Shown here: positions 23,866 to 35,382 of the stretch, in pieces
Layout: every line of letters starts with the position of its first letter
Position numbering within the stretch: the first letter of the stretch is position 1
Source of the DNA: Maniola hyperantus
Lineage: Eukaryota > Arthropoda > Insecta > Lepidoptera > Nymphalidae
Assembly (NCBI RefSeq): GCF_902806685.2
Contig: NC_048550.1
Location: 3,329,383 to 3,393,382 of the forward strand
Reading direction: 5' to 3'
DNA: 64,000 nt
Translations under genes and position numbers: made by a program
The notes under the pieces: model-generated
Seen by the model: only the letters and a program-made list of their open reading frames with translations
Told to the model about the DNA's origin: nothing
Database searches by the model: none

Positions 23866-24869
23866 CATTCATTATTTATTCATCCTAGTACCTTCTTCTT
23901 CTTCTTCTTCGCTCTGGGCTGGTTTCCGCACGTTTCCGTCTGTTGTGCGTGCATTGCCCCTAGTACCTACCAATCACTAAAAATGATGGAAAAACATGGT
24001 CACCCCAAGCAAGCGCCTGTGAGCGAACGAGACGGCTGACATAGATTATGCGTGCTCCCGCTCGCACGGTTTGAATCAGCTGGTGCATGCGGTCATTCAA
24101 CTAGGTGGTCAAACTTGCAGGATTTTAAGTATTTTTTGGTCAAAATATGAACTATCGTTGTATAGCGTCGTGATTGGAGGGGCCAGTCACTATAGCCTAG
24201 CTTGTAGCGGGTGTGCACTTCCCTGTATGCCATGCTGTGAGGTCCAGATGGCAGTGGAACTCGGCAAGATGTACTACAGGGTGCAGGGTGAGGTGTGCTA
24301 CAGGTGGTACAGTCATGCGGAAAGCGAAGAGGGCTGGGGCACCAGAATTGGGTGTCACAAAAGCAACAGCGACCATCTCCATAAATAAATAAATTATCAC
24401 TTTCCTCTAACCTTATAAAGTTCGAATAACTAATTATTATTGCTTGGCAATATAAATTAAAATATTTTAGTTTGGTGGGTATTTCGACAATAATGGTTTG
24501 GCGAAACCGCAGCTTTTTGAGGCAAATCCATTTTCCTTAAACAAGTTACGAGTGTGTGCAGAAAAACAGGCACAATCTCTATTTCCTTATTCTCTAAGTC
24601 CGATGGGACGGCATTTGGACACGACCGGAAAGAGTTTAGGTTCAAGGCCAACGTGTTCGGTGGACTGCGAAGCACAAGATTGTAAACAGCCAACTTCTCT
24701 ACATCGCGTTTATGAGTAAGTATTTCTTGACAGAAAACCCCACAAATTTCTTTGTCGTGACCCGGGACCACAATTATGATCCGCAGCCAAATAAGCTAGC
24801 GATTAAGGGATGATTTATGCCAGCACGTGGCGGGCGCGGACGAGGCACGGATTCAAAACATCACTAACA

Positions 24870-25110
24870 TCCATACTTCCATACTAATATTATAAATGCG
24901 AAAGTGTGTCTGTCTGTCTGCTAGCCTTTCACGGCTCATCCATTCAAGTGATTTTGACGAAATTTGGTACAGCAATAGCTTGCATCCCGGGGTAGGACAT
25001 AGGCTACTTTTTATCCCGGAAAATCAAAAAGTTCCCACGGGATTTTTAAAATCACCAAAAAACAGCTAAAAGATATCAGCTTTTAGTTGTTCACGATAAA
25101 AAGTTTTATT
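24870..25110. mobile_element. Helitron-like element 5' part
   Basis: Starts tccatactaatattataaat then gcgaaagtgtgtctgtctg, the common 5' end of short lepidopteran Helitron-type elements. Relatives are at 46965-47160 and 57288-57660. Confidence 0.5.
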
Positions 25111-25271
25111 TCTAGCATGACTACGGAACACTACTTAATTTTCTCGTATTTTGACATGTTTAGATTTGATAGCGAAACCAAAACTGAAAAGGAAAATTCA
25201 ATTGATATTACCTAATTAATGTAATACTTTGACAGTATTTAATTAGCATTTAGCCACATAGTACGTAAAAA

Positions 25272-28200
25272 ATGTGTCCCAAATTATTCCTAGTATTTTT
25301 CGTAATAGTTTTATCATCGAGAAGTATATTTGCATCACTTAGAGTTCTCGGTTTAGATGAAAATCGATCAAAACTGTGTGAAGAAAAAAAGTGCATCCCG
25401 AAATGTTGTGAAAAAGGGCAACATTTGAACTCCACATCCATGCAATGTATTGACTCTGATGAGGAATATGATTTTGATATTATGCCAGTTTATGAGGCAT
25501 ATGACAGCAGCAACAATGGAACTCGGAAACGAACAGATAAAAAATTGAGTGATATCTGGTCCTATCTCGTGCCTGGACGCCTGTTCGAGGAAATTAGTCC
25601 AGACATTTTTTTTTATAACGAAACTTTTATTGCAGAGGATTTTCCCGACTACTACGGTTTCAAATCATATTTGACGGAGGTTTGAATGATTTTTATATCT
25701 AGATATTTTTCAGATCCTTGATTAGAATTTAGAATTTATAGAAGTGATCATAAAGATCTACTTATTAACCGACTTCAAAAAAGGAGGTTCTCAATTCAAC
25801 TGTTCTTTTTAGGGTTCCGTACCTCAAAAGGAAAAACGTAACCCTTATAGGATCACTTTGTTGTCTGCCTGTCTGTCTGTCTGTCTATCGGTCTGTCAAG
25901 AAACCTACAGGGTACTTCCCGTTGACCTAGAATCATGAAATTTTTGCAGGTAGGTAGATTGATAGCTGACATTCGGGGAAAAATCTGAAAACCGTGAATT
26001 TGTGGTTACATCATCCAAAAATAAGTTTTTGAATTATCGTGCAAAATGTCGAAAAAATACGACTGTATAAGGGAACCCTCGTTGAGAGAGTCTGACTCGC
26101 ACTTGGCCGGTTTTTTTAGTATGTTTGTTGCGCGATTTATCCGTCAAATATAAACCGATTTTGATGATTATTTTTTGTTTGGTAGGTCATAATTTTTCAG
26201 AGGTAGGTAGTTCATCTGATGAATATCTTCGCACCACCTATATCGCGTTCATTAGCATCGTTCAACGCGCTTTTGGACAATTGCTCAATGGGACCCATTC
26301 AATGACGGGTGTATAATTTTGATTCGGGAGTTACTGAAGTACGCAGAGAGCACTGCATGAATATGTCATTCAATGTTCTCAGCGTACATTCAGAAATCCT
26401 TTAATGTATTATCGTTTTGTATTTTGTATCTTTTTATGTAGGTATCTTTATTTGTATTTAAATTTATCATTAATCATCTAGTTAGTGTAAGTGGCACTGC
26501 CGTTCTAATTAGATATTAAATAAATAATAAATAATCTCTATATATAAAAATGAATCGCTGAATGTGTTGCTGATCGCAAATCTCGAGAACAGCTGAACCG
26601 ATTTCGCTATTCTTTTTTTGTTATATTCCTTGATGTACGAGGATGGTTCCTACGGAGAAAAAATTTAAAAAAAATCCTGAAAAAGAATCGACTGTTAGGC
26701 GGTACGAAGTTCGCCGGGGCAGCTAGTAATAAATAAAACTTTTTTCAGGCCGCGGAGGTGTACTCACTCACTGACAAATGGCGTTTGGTTTCCCACTTCT
26801 GTCTCGAATTCGTGGTTCGCTCACAAAATGAACCGAAGCCCCAAATTGTAACAGTACCAAATCCAATCAAGGATCCACAAAAGTTTGTGATTACCTTTTA
26901 CTGTGAGTATACTTTCACATCAATCTACTTTTTTACCCGACCAAGGCAAAGCCAATAGGAAGGGTTATGATTTTGGCAGTATGTAGGTTTGGATCACAGA
27001 TTAGAGAAACTACTCTAATCCGTGGTTGTTATGAACCGGGTGTGACATAGGTTACATTTTAAATGAATAAAATCAATATTGAAGTCGGTTTTTTTTTTTT
27101 ATTTATTTTTAAATCCCTAAAAATTAAAGAATCAAGACGAAGACGTCAAGACGGAAGTCGCGGCCATCACCTAGTTGTCAATAAACTAACAAACACACTT
27201 TCACATTCAGGTATAAGTAATTAATTTATTATCCGAATAATTTTAAATACAAAATTATCAAAAACTATGGGTAACAAAACTATACGGTTCGCTTGCTGCC
27301 AGTAACGAAATCTATCTATATATATATATATATAAAATACCACTCACTCACTCACTCACTCACTCACTCATTCACTCACTCACTCCCTCACTTCCTCACT
27401 CACTCACCCACTCGTTGACTAATCACGAAATCTCAGGAACTATAAAGCCTACAAACTTGGAATTTGGAAGGTAGATTCCTTGTTTGTAATATGTATGTTA
27501 ACTCAGTACTGAAGCCACAGACGACTGAAGCGACTGTTTGTGCCATCTAGTAGCGACACTTTTGCAGCTATCGAAACTACTAATTTATTATGCCTGCCAT
27601 TATATGCCATAATATTCCAACTTTTTCCAGGCTTTACAATATCTTCAGTGTTCATGGTGGTGGTGCTTCTCGTGTACATGGCGTTGCCTGAACTGCGCAA
27701 CCTTGGCGGCATGATACTGATAGCATACGTGACCAGTTTGTTGGTAGCCTTCATTTTACTGGCGATGATGCAGAGGATACATTTCACAGCGCCGTTCTGT
27801 ATTTATATCAGTAAGTAGTTTTGAAATTATTTTTAGACATAGCTATTGAAAAATATGACTTGCGAGCGCGTTACACGTGTTCAAGCGAGCGAGCATCGCT
27901 GAGCGAGTTTATTTCTGAAAGCTCGTCGCTCAGCGACAAAACTAGTAAAGCGAGACGTCGCCGGCAGTGTGAACAGTCAGAGAGCAACTTTTGATATGCA
28001 TCTCTTTCGTTTACACGGAATGTACATTTATTGTGCGTTTCTTGAGAGAGAAAATCGCCGAAAGTTCTCTCGCCGGCGGTCGGACCACTGCCTAAAGCAT
28101 ACAAATGCCCAGTCGCGTAGCTACCTAGGGGCTAGGCGGGGCAGTGCCCCGGGGCCCTAAAGCTCAGGGGGCCCTCGAATCCCTACCAGAAAATCTCAAT

Positions 28201-31200
28201 CGAACTAAAGTTTTGAAAATTTCTCCCATTTTCAAAATAAATATGATAATTCGAAAGTTACTAAGGAATTCCCCTAAATTCTTTCTGTGAATGTATTTGT
28301 ATATTTAATATTTTAACTTAATAAAACCTAACCAGTTTAGATAGCAGTGGGGCCCCATTTTTGATTTGCCCCAGGGCCCTTGGTTACCTAGCTACGCCAC
28401 TGGAAATGCCTCTAGAGAGTATTAATCTAAGACAAAGTTACTTTACCTATTGTTTCAGCTGCATCATTCTACTTTGCCATATTGTCGTCGTTCTGCTGGA
28501 TGAATGTTATGTCGGTCGATATTTGGTGGACTTTCCGGTGAGTCAAAAACTTTGTACAGTACGCGGCAGAAAATAATGTACATCGACTATTAGAATGACA
28601 TTTCGGCTTTGTAGAGCGTTGTCTCTGTCACTCATACCTACATGACGTTTTGTCGGTCTCAACTCTACAAATCTGCTATCTCCTTCTAAAGGTCGATGTA
28701 CATTACTTTCGGCCGCGTACTGTACCTAGTTACCTACCTATTCATTTTAGTAACCTTATGACTGAAGAATTTATAATAATAAGTCTTACATAATTCAAAA
28801 AATTAAAAACACGACTGCTCTGCTGAAAAACGAAACAGGTACCATACAGCCGCCAGTATTTTTTTTTTCAAAAAATAGCCAGTGTCACTCATTGAATTAC
28901 TATGTACTAACTCACCTTACTTACCTAAGATAATGTAAGGCCCGGGCTATACTCAAATCTGTTCTGGCATTTAGAAATTATGGTGGTATTGACAAACAGA
29001 AGTAGAATTTGCGTAAAAAAACAAGTTTCAACAAGAACCCTGTTTTAATACAGAAGACTCTACCTACTCCAAGTAAACACAAAAAGAAACTTGCGTGTTT
29101 TACACAAACAACTTCACTCACAAAATCAGCGCTTTAGAAACACTTAAAAAATGACTTGCATAACCTTTATGATGCCTACAGTTCCTGCAATTCACGAAGG
29201 CTAGTGAACTTTACTTGTGGTAACGTCATTTACATGGTCATTGCGTAAGTGTGCGTGCATGTCGGACCAATCAGTCGCGAGCACGCGCTGTCAAACGCAC
29301 ACATTTAGTGTAGGTACCTTACGTATACCGATACGACTTAAACACAAACATGAGTCAGTGGCCTTTGTCAAATGCAAGAACTATAACACATAATATTCTA
29401 TTAGACGTGCGTTCGCTACAAGCGCCAAGAAGCAAGTGTCCGTCATCGCCCAAGCGCTATGCTTTTTCATACGACTGAAGACTGAGGGTAGTTTGGTGGA
29501 ATCGGCATGACGTTGCTAAAAGTGGAATAAAGAAACTCACTGTACCCTGTAGTGGGCTGGCGATGGATTCATTGTGATGACGATGAAAGAAACTCACATG
29601 CCATACATGAACCTTAAAACATTACCCTCCTTTTTTGAGCAGTGGTGTAAAAATATACGACAATCTAAGCTCTTAGATACAACTGTTTAAAAATGCTTAT
29701 CCTGAAACTATAACGGATGACTCTCACTTCTATAGTAAAGACAGGTCGAATCGGGGAGGGAACGCCCTGCACACCCGCACAGTCCTTGCGCTAGCCAGGT
29801 GCGGGTGTGCGGGCGTCCCCACGCCTCATACCCCGGTTGCCATCTCAACCTGTCGCGGACTATAATTAATTAGTTAAAACTTTTGTATACTTGTCAGGGG
29901 GTACGCGAAAGCCAGACCCATTCATAGAAGAGGAGAACGCTTCAAATTTTGCATGTATTGCCTCTACGGATGGGGGCTGCCTGGCATCATGACTATAGGA
30001 TTCGTTGCCATCATCGAAGCTGATTTACCGGTAACGTTTATCAGACCTCGCATACCTGACGAAGGGTGCTTTCTTGAAGGTAATTATAATTTTTAGGGTT
30101 CCGTACCTCAAAAGGAAAAATGGAACCCTTATAGGATCACTTTGTTGTCCTTTGTTGTCTGTCTGTCTGTCAAGAAACCTACAGGATACTTCCCGTTGAC
30201 CTAGAATCATGAAATTTGGCAGGTAGGTAGATCTTATAGCTGACATTTGGGGAAAAATCTGAAAACCGTGAATTTAAGGTTAGATCACACAAAAAAAATT
30301 AAATTGTGGTCGAGAACTAATAATTAGTATTTTCAACTTTCGAAGTGAGTGACTATATCAAGTGGGGTATCATATGAAATGTCTTCACCTGTACCTTCTA
30401 AAACAGATTTTTATTTATTTTTATGCATCATAGTTTTTGAATTATCGTGCAAAATGTCGAAAAAATACGACTGTAGTACGGAACCCTCAATGCGCGAGCC
30501 TGCCTCGCACTTGGCCGGTTTTTTTATATATATTCACATCCGTGTGTTTCTTAAAGAGCTGTACCTAGTTGTATTTAGTAGATGTTGAAGACAGTGTGTG
30601 GGTGTGGCCGAATTTGCGGTAGTGCATATCAGGTTAAGCAAGGTAATTGGATGAGTGACCGAAGATGGAAGCCTAAAAAGAACTATAACCTAGTTATATA
30701 GTGCGCATACTACTTTACTATGTTATTAGAGTAGAAATTTATTCGGACTAAGAGTACAGTTAGAGAAAGATCATCCAGCTACCGAATAGGGTCTCGGGAT
30801 TGTAGTAATAAAATAAAGTAACATGGTAACAATAAATAAACGATTTTTATTTATTGTTACCATTAACGTCACGCTGTACGGAAGGTGAATAATGACATCA
30901 CAATCTGTAAACGACAATTTTTTTCAATTTATTTACCTAACATAAAAATAGAGAAATTTCTGCGAGAAAATTTTATGTTAAAAAATTTAAAAAAAAAATT
31001 GCACACGAGTAGATATTGATGCGATTTTAAAATGAATAAAAATCATGATTTTTTAAATTATTCTCTTTCTAGCCCCATAAAATACCGCTGCACAATAATC
31101 ATGTTATTTTAATACTAAAGTCCAAGACCCTATTGGGTCATCACTGGGTCACAACACCTTCAATTAGACATGAACTCAATAGGATAGTAAATTGCTATCG

Positions 31201-33629
31201 AATAACAAAATAACTTGACATTTAATTATAGGTGTACCGAAAAATCTGTACCTGTACATACCTATGACGATCTTAATTCTGAGCAACTGGGTGTTCTTCC
31301 TGATGACAGCCTATAACATCAGACGATTGATGCGAGGCACTGGTATCTTGAGCTCTGATTCTGAAGCTGCTGGTAACCCTAATGCTCACCGGAAACAGAA
31401 GCTCAGGTAAGCTCGGTCCTCCCGACCGAATTTCGGCTATGGCGGCCAATCTCCATAGAGATTAGCCAACTGGACGGGGTATGGCAGTTTTTAGGGTTCC
31501 GTAGCCGAATGGCAAAAAACAGAACCCTTATAGATTCGTCATGTCTGTCTGTCTGTCTGTCCGTCCGTATGTCACAGCCACTTTATTCCGAAACTAAAAA
31601 AGCAATACTGTTGAAACTTGCTAAGTAGATGTATTCTGTGAACCGCATTAAGATTTTTACACAAAAATAAAAATAAAAACAATAAATTTTGGGGTCCCCC
31701 ATACTTAGAACTGACACTCAATTTTTTTTTTCCATCAAACCCATACGTATGGGGTATCTATGGATAGGTCTTCAAAAATGATATTGAGGTTTCTAATATC
31801 ATTTTTTTCTAAACTGAATAGTTTGCGCGAGAGACACTTCCAAAGTGGTAAAATGTGTCTCCCCCCCCCCCTGTAACTTCTAAAATAAGAGAATGATAAA
31901 ACTAAAAAAAAAAATATTATGTACATTACCTACCAAACTTCCACCGAAAATTGGTTTGAACGAGATATAGTAAGTAGTTTTTGATTTATCGTGCAAAATG
32001 TCGATAAAATACGATTTTACTACGGAACCCTTAGTGCGCGAGTCTGATTCGCACTTGGCCGGTTTTTAATAAACCCATGCCCCTTTGGTTTCTACACGGC
32101 ATCGTACCGGAACGCTAAATCACTTGACGGCACGACTTTGCCGGTAGGAAGGTAACTAGCCACGGCCGAAGCCTCCTACCAGACCAGACCAGAAATTTAG
32201 AAATTATAAAATTCCATATCCCTGCCAGGGATCGAACCCGGGACCTCCCACTTATAAGACCACAGCGCTTACCACTGCACCAGGGAGGTCGTTTAGAGTA
32301 AGCCTATCTCGCAATAAAAAATCTGTTGTTCCTCATTAATACCCACTTTACATGTAGGGGAGCTACCCTAAAAAAAATATTTATCACAATTTTATTTCAC
32401 CACTTTATCATCACCATTATCATCATCATTAACCAATAGACGTCCACTGCTGGACATAGGTCTTTTGTAGGGACTTCCACACGCCACGGTCTTGCGCCGC
32501 CTGGATCCAGCGGCTCCCTGCGACTCGTCTGATACCTACACCTAGTGGGGGGTCTTCCAACATGAGGTCGCCATGCATTCTAGCACCTTGGGACCCCAAC
32601 GTCTATCGGTTGTGCGAACGTTTATACCTATACCCATGCCAAATTACAGATTTCTAGCACTAATAATTAGTCTCTGAGATTAACCAACAACGGACGGATG
32701 GACATGGCGAAACTATAAGGGTTCTTTGTTTACTACGGAACCCTAAAAAGTTTCAAATTACATTAAAATTTCAGATTAATGGTTTACCTCAAGCTGTCCG
32801 TTATAATGGGCATCAATTGGCTGTTTGAGACGCTGAGCATCACCGTGGCCCCGGACCACTTCATCTGGCAGATCTCTGACCTATACAATATGTTTATGGG
32901 CGTTGCAATATTTCTTATATTTGTGTTCAAGAGGAAAATATACTATAAACTCAAGTTAAGGTAAGTGAAGAGTCATCATCATCATGATCAACCCATCGCC
33001 GGCTCACTGCAGAGCACGGGTCTCCTCTCAGAGTGAGAAGGGTTTGGCCATAGTCTACCACGCTGGCCATGTGCGGATTGGTAGACTTCACACACCTTTG
33101 AGAACATTATGGAGAACTCTCAGGAATGCAGGTTTCCTCACGATGTTTTCCTTCACCGTTAAAGCAAGTGATATTTAATTAGATAAAACGCACATAACTC
33201 CATAAAGTTAGAGGTGCGTGCCAGGGATCGAACCCCCGACCTCCAATTAGAAGGCGGACGTCCTAACCACTAGGATATCACAGCTTATTATGATCATCTA
33301 TAGGTACTAATAAATAAAATTGAAGTGTCTTGTGGGGTAGGGGTCGAGATGACAATCGGGGTATGAGGCGGGGGGACGCCCCGCACACCCGCATGTCACC
33401 CACGGTCACCCACACCGGGTTAGCGCGGGGGGCGTTCCCTCCCCAATTGCCATCTCGACCTGTCACGTACTGTACAAAACAAACCACCTACTTACGTTTT
33501 TGTTTTTTTTCTAGGTTCCGTAAACTGTGCACTTATTTGCGTAAAAAAAACTCAATTGAGATGACGAATAAATGCAGGAACTCAGAATCGACCAGCCAAT
33601 CCGCTCCGTCTCGCACTTCACAATTTTAG
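25272..33629 (+). CDS. Methuselah-like GPCR, gene B (8 exons)
   Basis: Second receptor of the array. Exons: 25272-25679, 26749-26902, 27631-27810, 28459-28537, 29898-30079, 31232-31406, 32775-32960, 33515-33629, all GT..AG, totalling 492 codons. Residues 1-21 form a signal peptide (MCPKLFLVFFVIVL). Ectodomain cysteines are at 36, 41, 45, 46 and 59 (KCIPKCC), with sequons at N31, N53, N82 and N116. Exon 2 holds FCLEF before TM1. Exon 3 gives TM1-TM2 with PELRNLGG, exon 4 TM3 with CWMNVMSVDIWWTF, exon 5 TM4, exon 6 TM5 with FFLMTAYNIRRLMRG, and exon 7 TM6-TM7 with MGINWLFE. The tail is short and Lys/Ser-rich. The exon 1 donor (gtttga) is weak but is at the same place as in gene C. AATAAA starts 32 nt after the stop. 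The start fits the signal peptide and the aligned start of gene C. Confidence 0.9.
25680..26748. other. Gene B intron 1: contents
   Basis: A dispersed ggttccgta-family repeat fills about 25760-26115. A LINE-like tail covers about 26340-26530. A Helitron-like element at 26534-26727 ends 21 bp before exon 2. Confidence 0.5.
26534..26727. mobile_element. Short Helitron-like element abutting gene B exon 2
   Basis: Begins tctctatatataaaaatgaa and ends cgccggggcagctagt, a TC..CTAG form flanked by T and no duplication. The exon 2 acceptor is 21 bp downstream. Confidence 0.6.
26903..27630. other. Gene B intron 2: contents
   Basis: Contains a T-run with a dispersed repeat (26930-27120), a (TA)n tract (27309-27332) and an imperfect (CACT)n tract (27342-27415). 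Nothing coding was seen. Confidence 0.5.
27309..27415. repeat. Compound (TA)n and (CACT)n microsatellite
   Basis: TA run followed by about 18 imperfect CACT/CACTC units in gene B intron 2. Confidence 0.85.
28110..28402. mobile_element. hAT-type MITE, reversed copy of 2524-2815
   Basis: Same element in the opposite orientation in gene B intron 3. The flanks caaatgcc and gaaatgcc agree at 7 of 8 positions, as an aged 8-bp target duplication would. Confidence 0.75.
28554..28725. mobile_element. MITE, same family as 3881-4105
   Basis: Terminal inverted repeats gtacagtacgcggcagaaaa and its near complement ending at 28725. It starts 16 bases after the exon 4 donor of gene B. Confidence 0.6.
29170..29360. 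mobile_element. Dispersed element (agttcctgcaattcacgaag family)
   Basis: Shared blocks acttacttgtggt-like, gcgtaagtgtgcgtgcatgt and cgatacgactt. Further copies: 38364-38570 (same strand) and 43250-43465 (reverse strand). Confidence 0.55.
29742..29868. mobile_element. GC-rich palindromic MITE, copy 3
   Basis: Ends acaggtcgaatcgggg and ttgccatctcaacctgtcg. It lies in gene B intron 4, 30 bp before exon 5. Confidence 0.6.
30093..30525 (+). repeat. Full-length ggttccgta-family dispersed repeat
   Basis: The best + strand copy. Starts tttttagggttccgtacctc, has a (GTCT)n run and the block ctacaggatacttcccgttg. It ends with cgcacttggccggttttttt. It starts 13 bp after the exon 5 donor of gene B. Confidence 0.6.
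30610..30668 (+). repeat. Possible 5S rRNA-derived fragment
   Basis: The blocks ggttaagca and ttggatgagtgaccg occur in the right order for the middle of 5S rRNA, but with a deletion between them and no matching 5' part. It is a pseudogene or a 5S-derived SINE piece, not a working gene. Confidence 0.35.
32080..32292 (-). mobile_element. tRNA-derived SINE (family 2), reverse strand
   Basis: It carries a B-box complement (gggatcgaacccgggacctc) and an A-box-like accactgcaccagg at its right end. Its body ggcacgactttgccggt recurs at 48930-49050 and 51755-51912. Confidence 0.6.
32400..32625 (-). mobile_element. RTE-like LINE 3' end, reverse strand
   Basis: It has a cat-repeat tail, then gacgtccactgctggacata and the C-terminal coding block (ttgcgccgcctggatccagc), reading on the minus strand. 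Confidence 0.6.
32968..33287 (-). mobile_element. tRNA-derived SINE (family 1), nearly full length
   Basis: The right end carries the complement of RNA polymerase III boxes: gggatcgaacccccgacctc (B box) and cctaaccactaggat (A box). The left end is the TGA/cat-rich tail. It sits in gene B intron 7. Confidence 0.7.
33345..33472. mobile_element. GC-rich palindromic MITE, copy 4
   Basis: Ends gtcgagatgacaatcgggg and ccaattgccatctcgacc, about 40 bp before the last exon of gene B. Confidence 0.6.
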
Positions 33630-34983
33630 CGTACATATACCTCTGGCTGGCACTGATAAAAATAAATAAATGTATAAATAAAATAAAAATATTTTTTATT
33701 CAATGAAACTTTTACAAGTACTTTTGAATCGTCAAATGCATCTACCACTGGTTCGGAGCGCCTTTCGTAGGAAAGAAGAGAGAAGAACCAGCAGTAAACT
33801 CGGCGGTTGCTCTTTTCAAAGGTTTGATACAATATGCCATACTTATAAAAAAAGTAATTGCAGTCCGAAAGTCAGTGGGTCGAAAAAGTATTTTCGACCC
33901 ACTGATAACAAAAGCAAACAATAGCATATTTCATTCTCTTTCACACTGGAAAAGAACCGACTGCTCAACACAAGTGTCAACTATAAAGTTTAAAAAGCGT
34001 GAAATAAAAATTAAAAAATCCCCGACACAACAACCTTTAAAAGTAAAAATAATATGTATTGGCCCTTTAAGTTTAATATAATATAAATAGTAAAGTTTTT
34101 ACTATCCAAGCACTCATTGCGTCGGGCGACCGCTAAAGATAACAGAACTATTCCTTCTACAACAGATGACTTTTATAGTTTTAAGAATACATTATACAAA
34201 ATTTCTGACATTTACCTTTTCTTTTTTTTGTAAATTACATATATTATAAATTTTGCGCTCGCTTCGCTCGCGCTTTCTGTTAACTATAAGTTTTTGAAAA
34301 TCCTGTGAAGACTTCTTAAACTTTCTCGTTTATTACATTAATACTTATACCTGTCTATACTAGGTACAGTCGCATTTTTTCGACATTTTGCACGATAATT
34401 CAAAAACTATGATGCATAAAAATAAATAAAAGTCTGTTTTAGAATGCACAAGTGAAGACCTTTCATATGATATTCCCACTTAATATAGTTATCTTACTTC
34501 GAAAATTGAAGATACTAATCTTTAATTCATGACCACAATTTAATTTTTTTTGTGTAATGTAACCATAAATTCACGGTTTTCAGATTTTTCCCCAAATGTC
34601 AGCTATAAGATCTACCTACCTGCCAAATTTCATAATTCTAGGTCAACGGGAAGTACTCTGTAGGTTTCTTGACAGACCGACAGACTGACAGACAGACAGA
34701 CAACAAAGTGATCCTATAAGGGTTCAGTTTTTCCTTTTGAAGTACGGAACTCTAAAAAGTAACTGTCGAAGTTTCAAAGATTTACAAAGATCAGCGTTAA
34801 ATATAGGTACCTACTTGCAACGATTAAACGAAGCGAACTTGGCTTATTTTCCTTCAATCTGTTTATGTTTCAAGAATTATTAATATTCCCCTGAAACTCA
34901 AATCAGAAGCGTCCGTAACCGCAAAATACCTATGTATTGTTCACTCTGTGTAATATTAGTAATATTGGTAACTACGAGCAAAG
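33630..34983. other. Intergenic region between genes B and C
   Basis: The gene B 3' UTR has AATAAA at 33661. Next comes a reverse-strand LINE tail (about 33690-33840, signature ccactggttcggagcgc). A perfect 14-bp hairpin cagtgggtcgaaaa .. ttttcgacccactg lies at 33873-33904. 34080-34360 shows nothing recognised. A dispersed repeat (34365-34762) precedes the gene C start. Confidence 0.5.
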
Positions 34984-35382
34984 ATGATGTGCTCTAAAAT
35001 ATTCCTAGTGTTGTTCATAATAGTTTTAGTGTCAAGAACTATTTGCGCGTTCTCTATGATTCTCGGTCCAGGCGACAATATAACAGCGAAGTGTTTAGAA
35101 AGAAAGTGCATCCCGAAATGCTGTGAAATCGGAAAATACCTAAACGCATCCCTCAATGAGTGCTTCGACTACGGCCAAGACTTCGACTTTCAGGATGTCC
35201 CAGTTTACGATGCATTCACGTCAAATACCCTTGTTCTTAATCAACTAAAAAACGCAACTATGGGTGACATATTTTATCTGGTGCCTGGAAAAATGTACGA
35301 AGTAATGGCGGAAAATAATTTGACTTTCGCCGAGAATTATCCTTTTAGAGCAGAGCCTGTATTAATATCATATTTGACTGAG

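Larger units (their letters stand above)
20715..25271. other. Intergenic region between genes A and B
   Basis: Contains a dispersed repeat (20715-20950), poly(A) signal 21326, a TIR element (22014-22490) with a nested fold-back, a MITE (23147-23291), an RTE LINE end (23675-23865) and a Helitron-like end (24870-25110). The open frame at 24071-24388 resembles no known protein. 21340-22010 and 22500-23140 show nothing recognised. Confidence 0.4.

Noticed and set aside
24071..24388. 105-codon Cys-containing open frame
   Set aside because: No start context, splice partner or family motif; not enough to call a gene.
33873..33904. Hairpin after gene B as a transcription terminator
   Set aside because: Stem-loop terminators of that kind are not expected for an insect RNA polymerase II gene; the poly(A) signal at 33661 already lies upstream.
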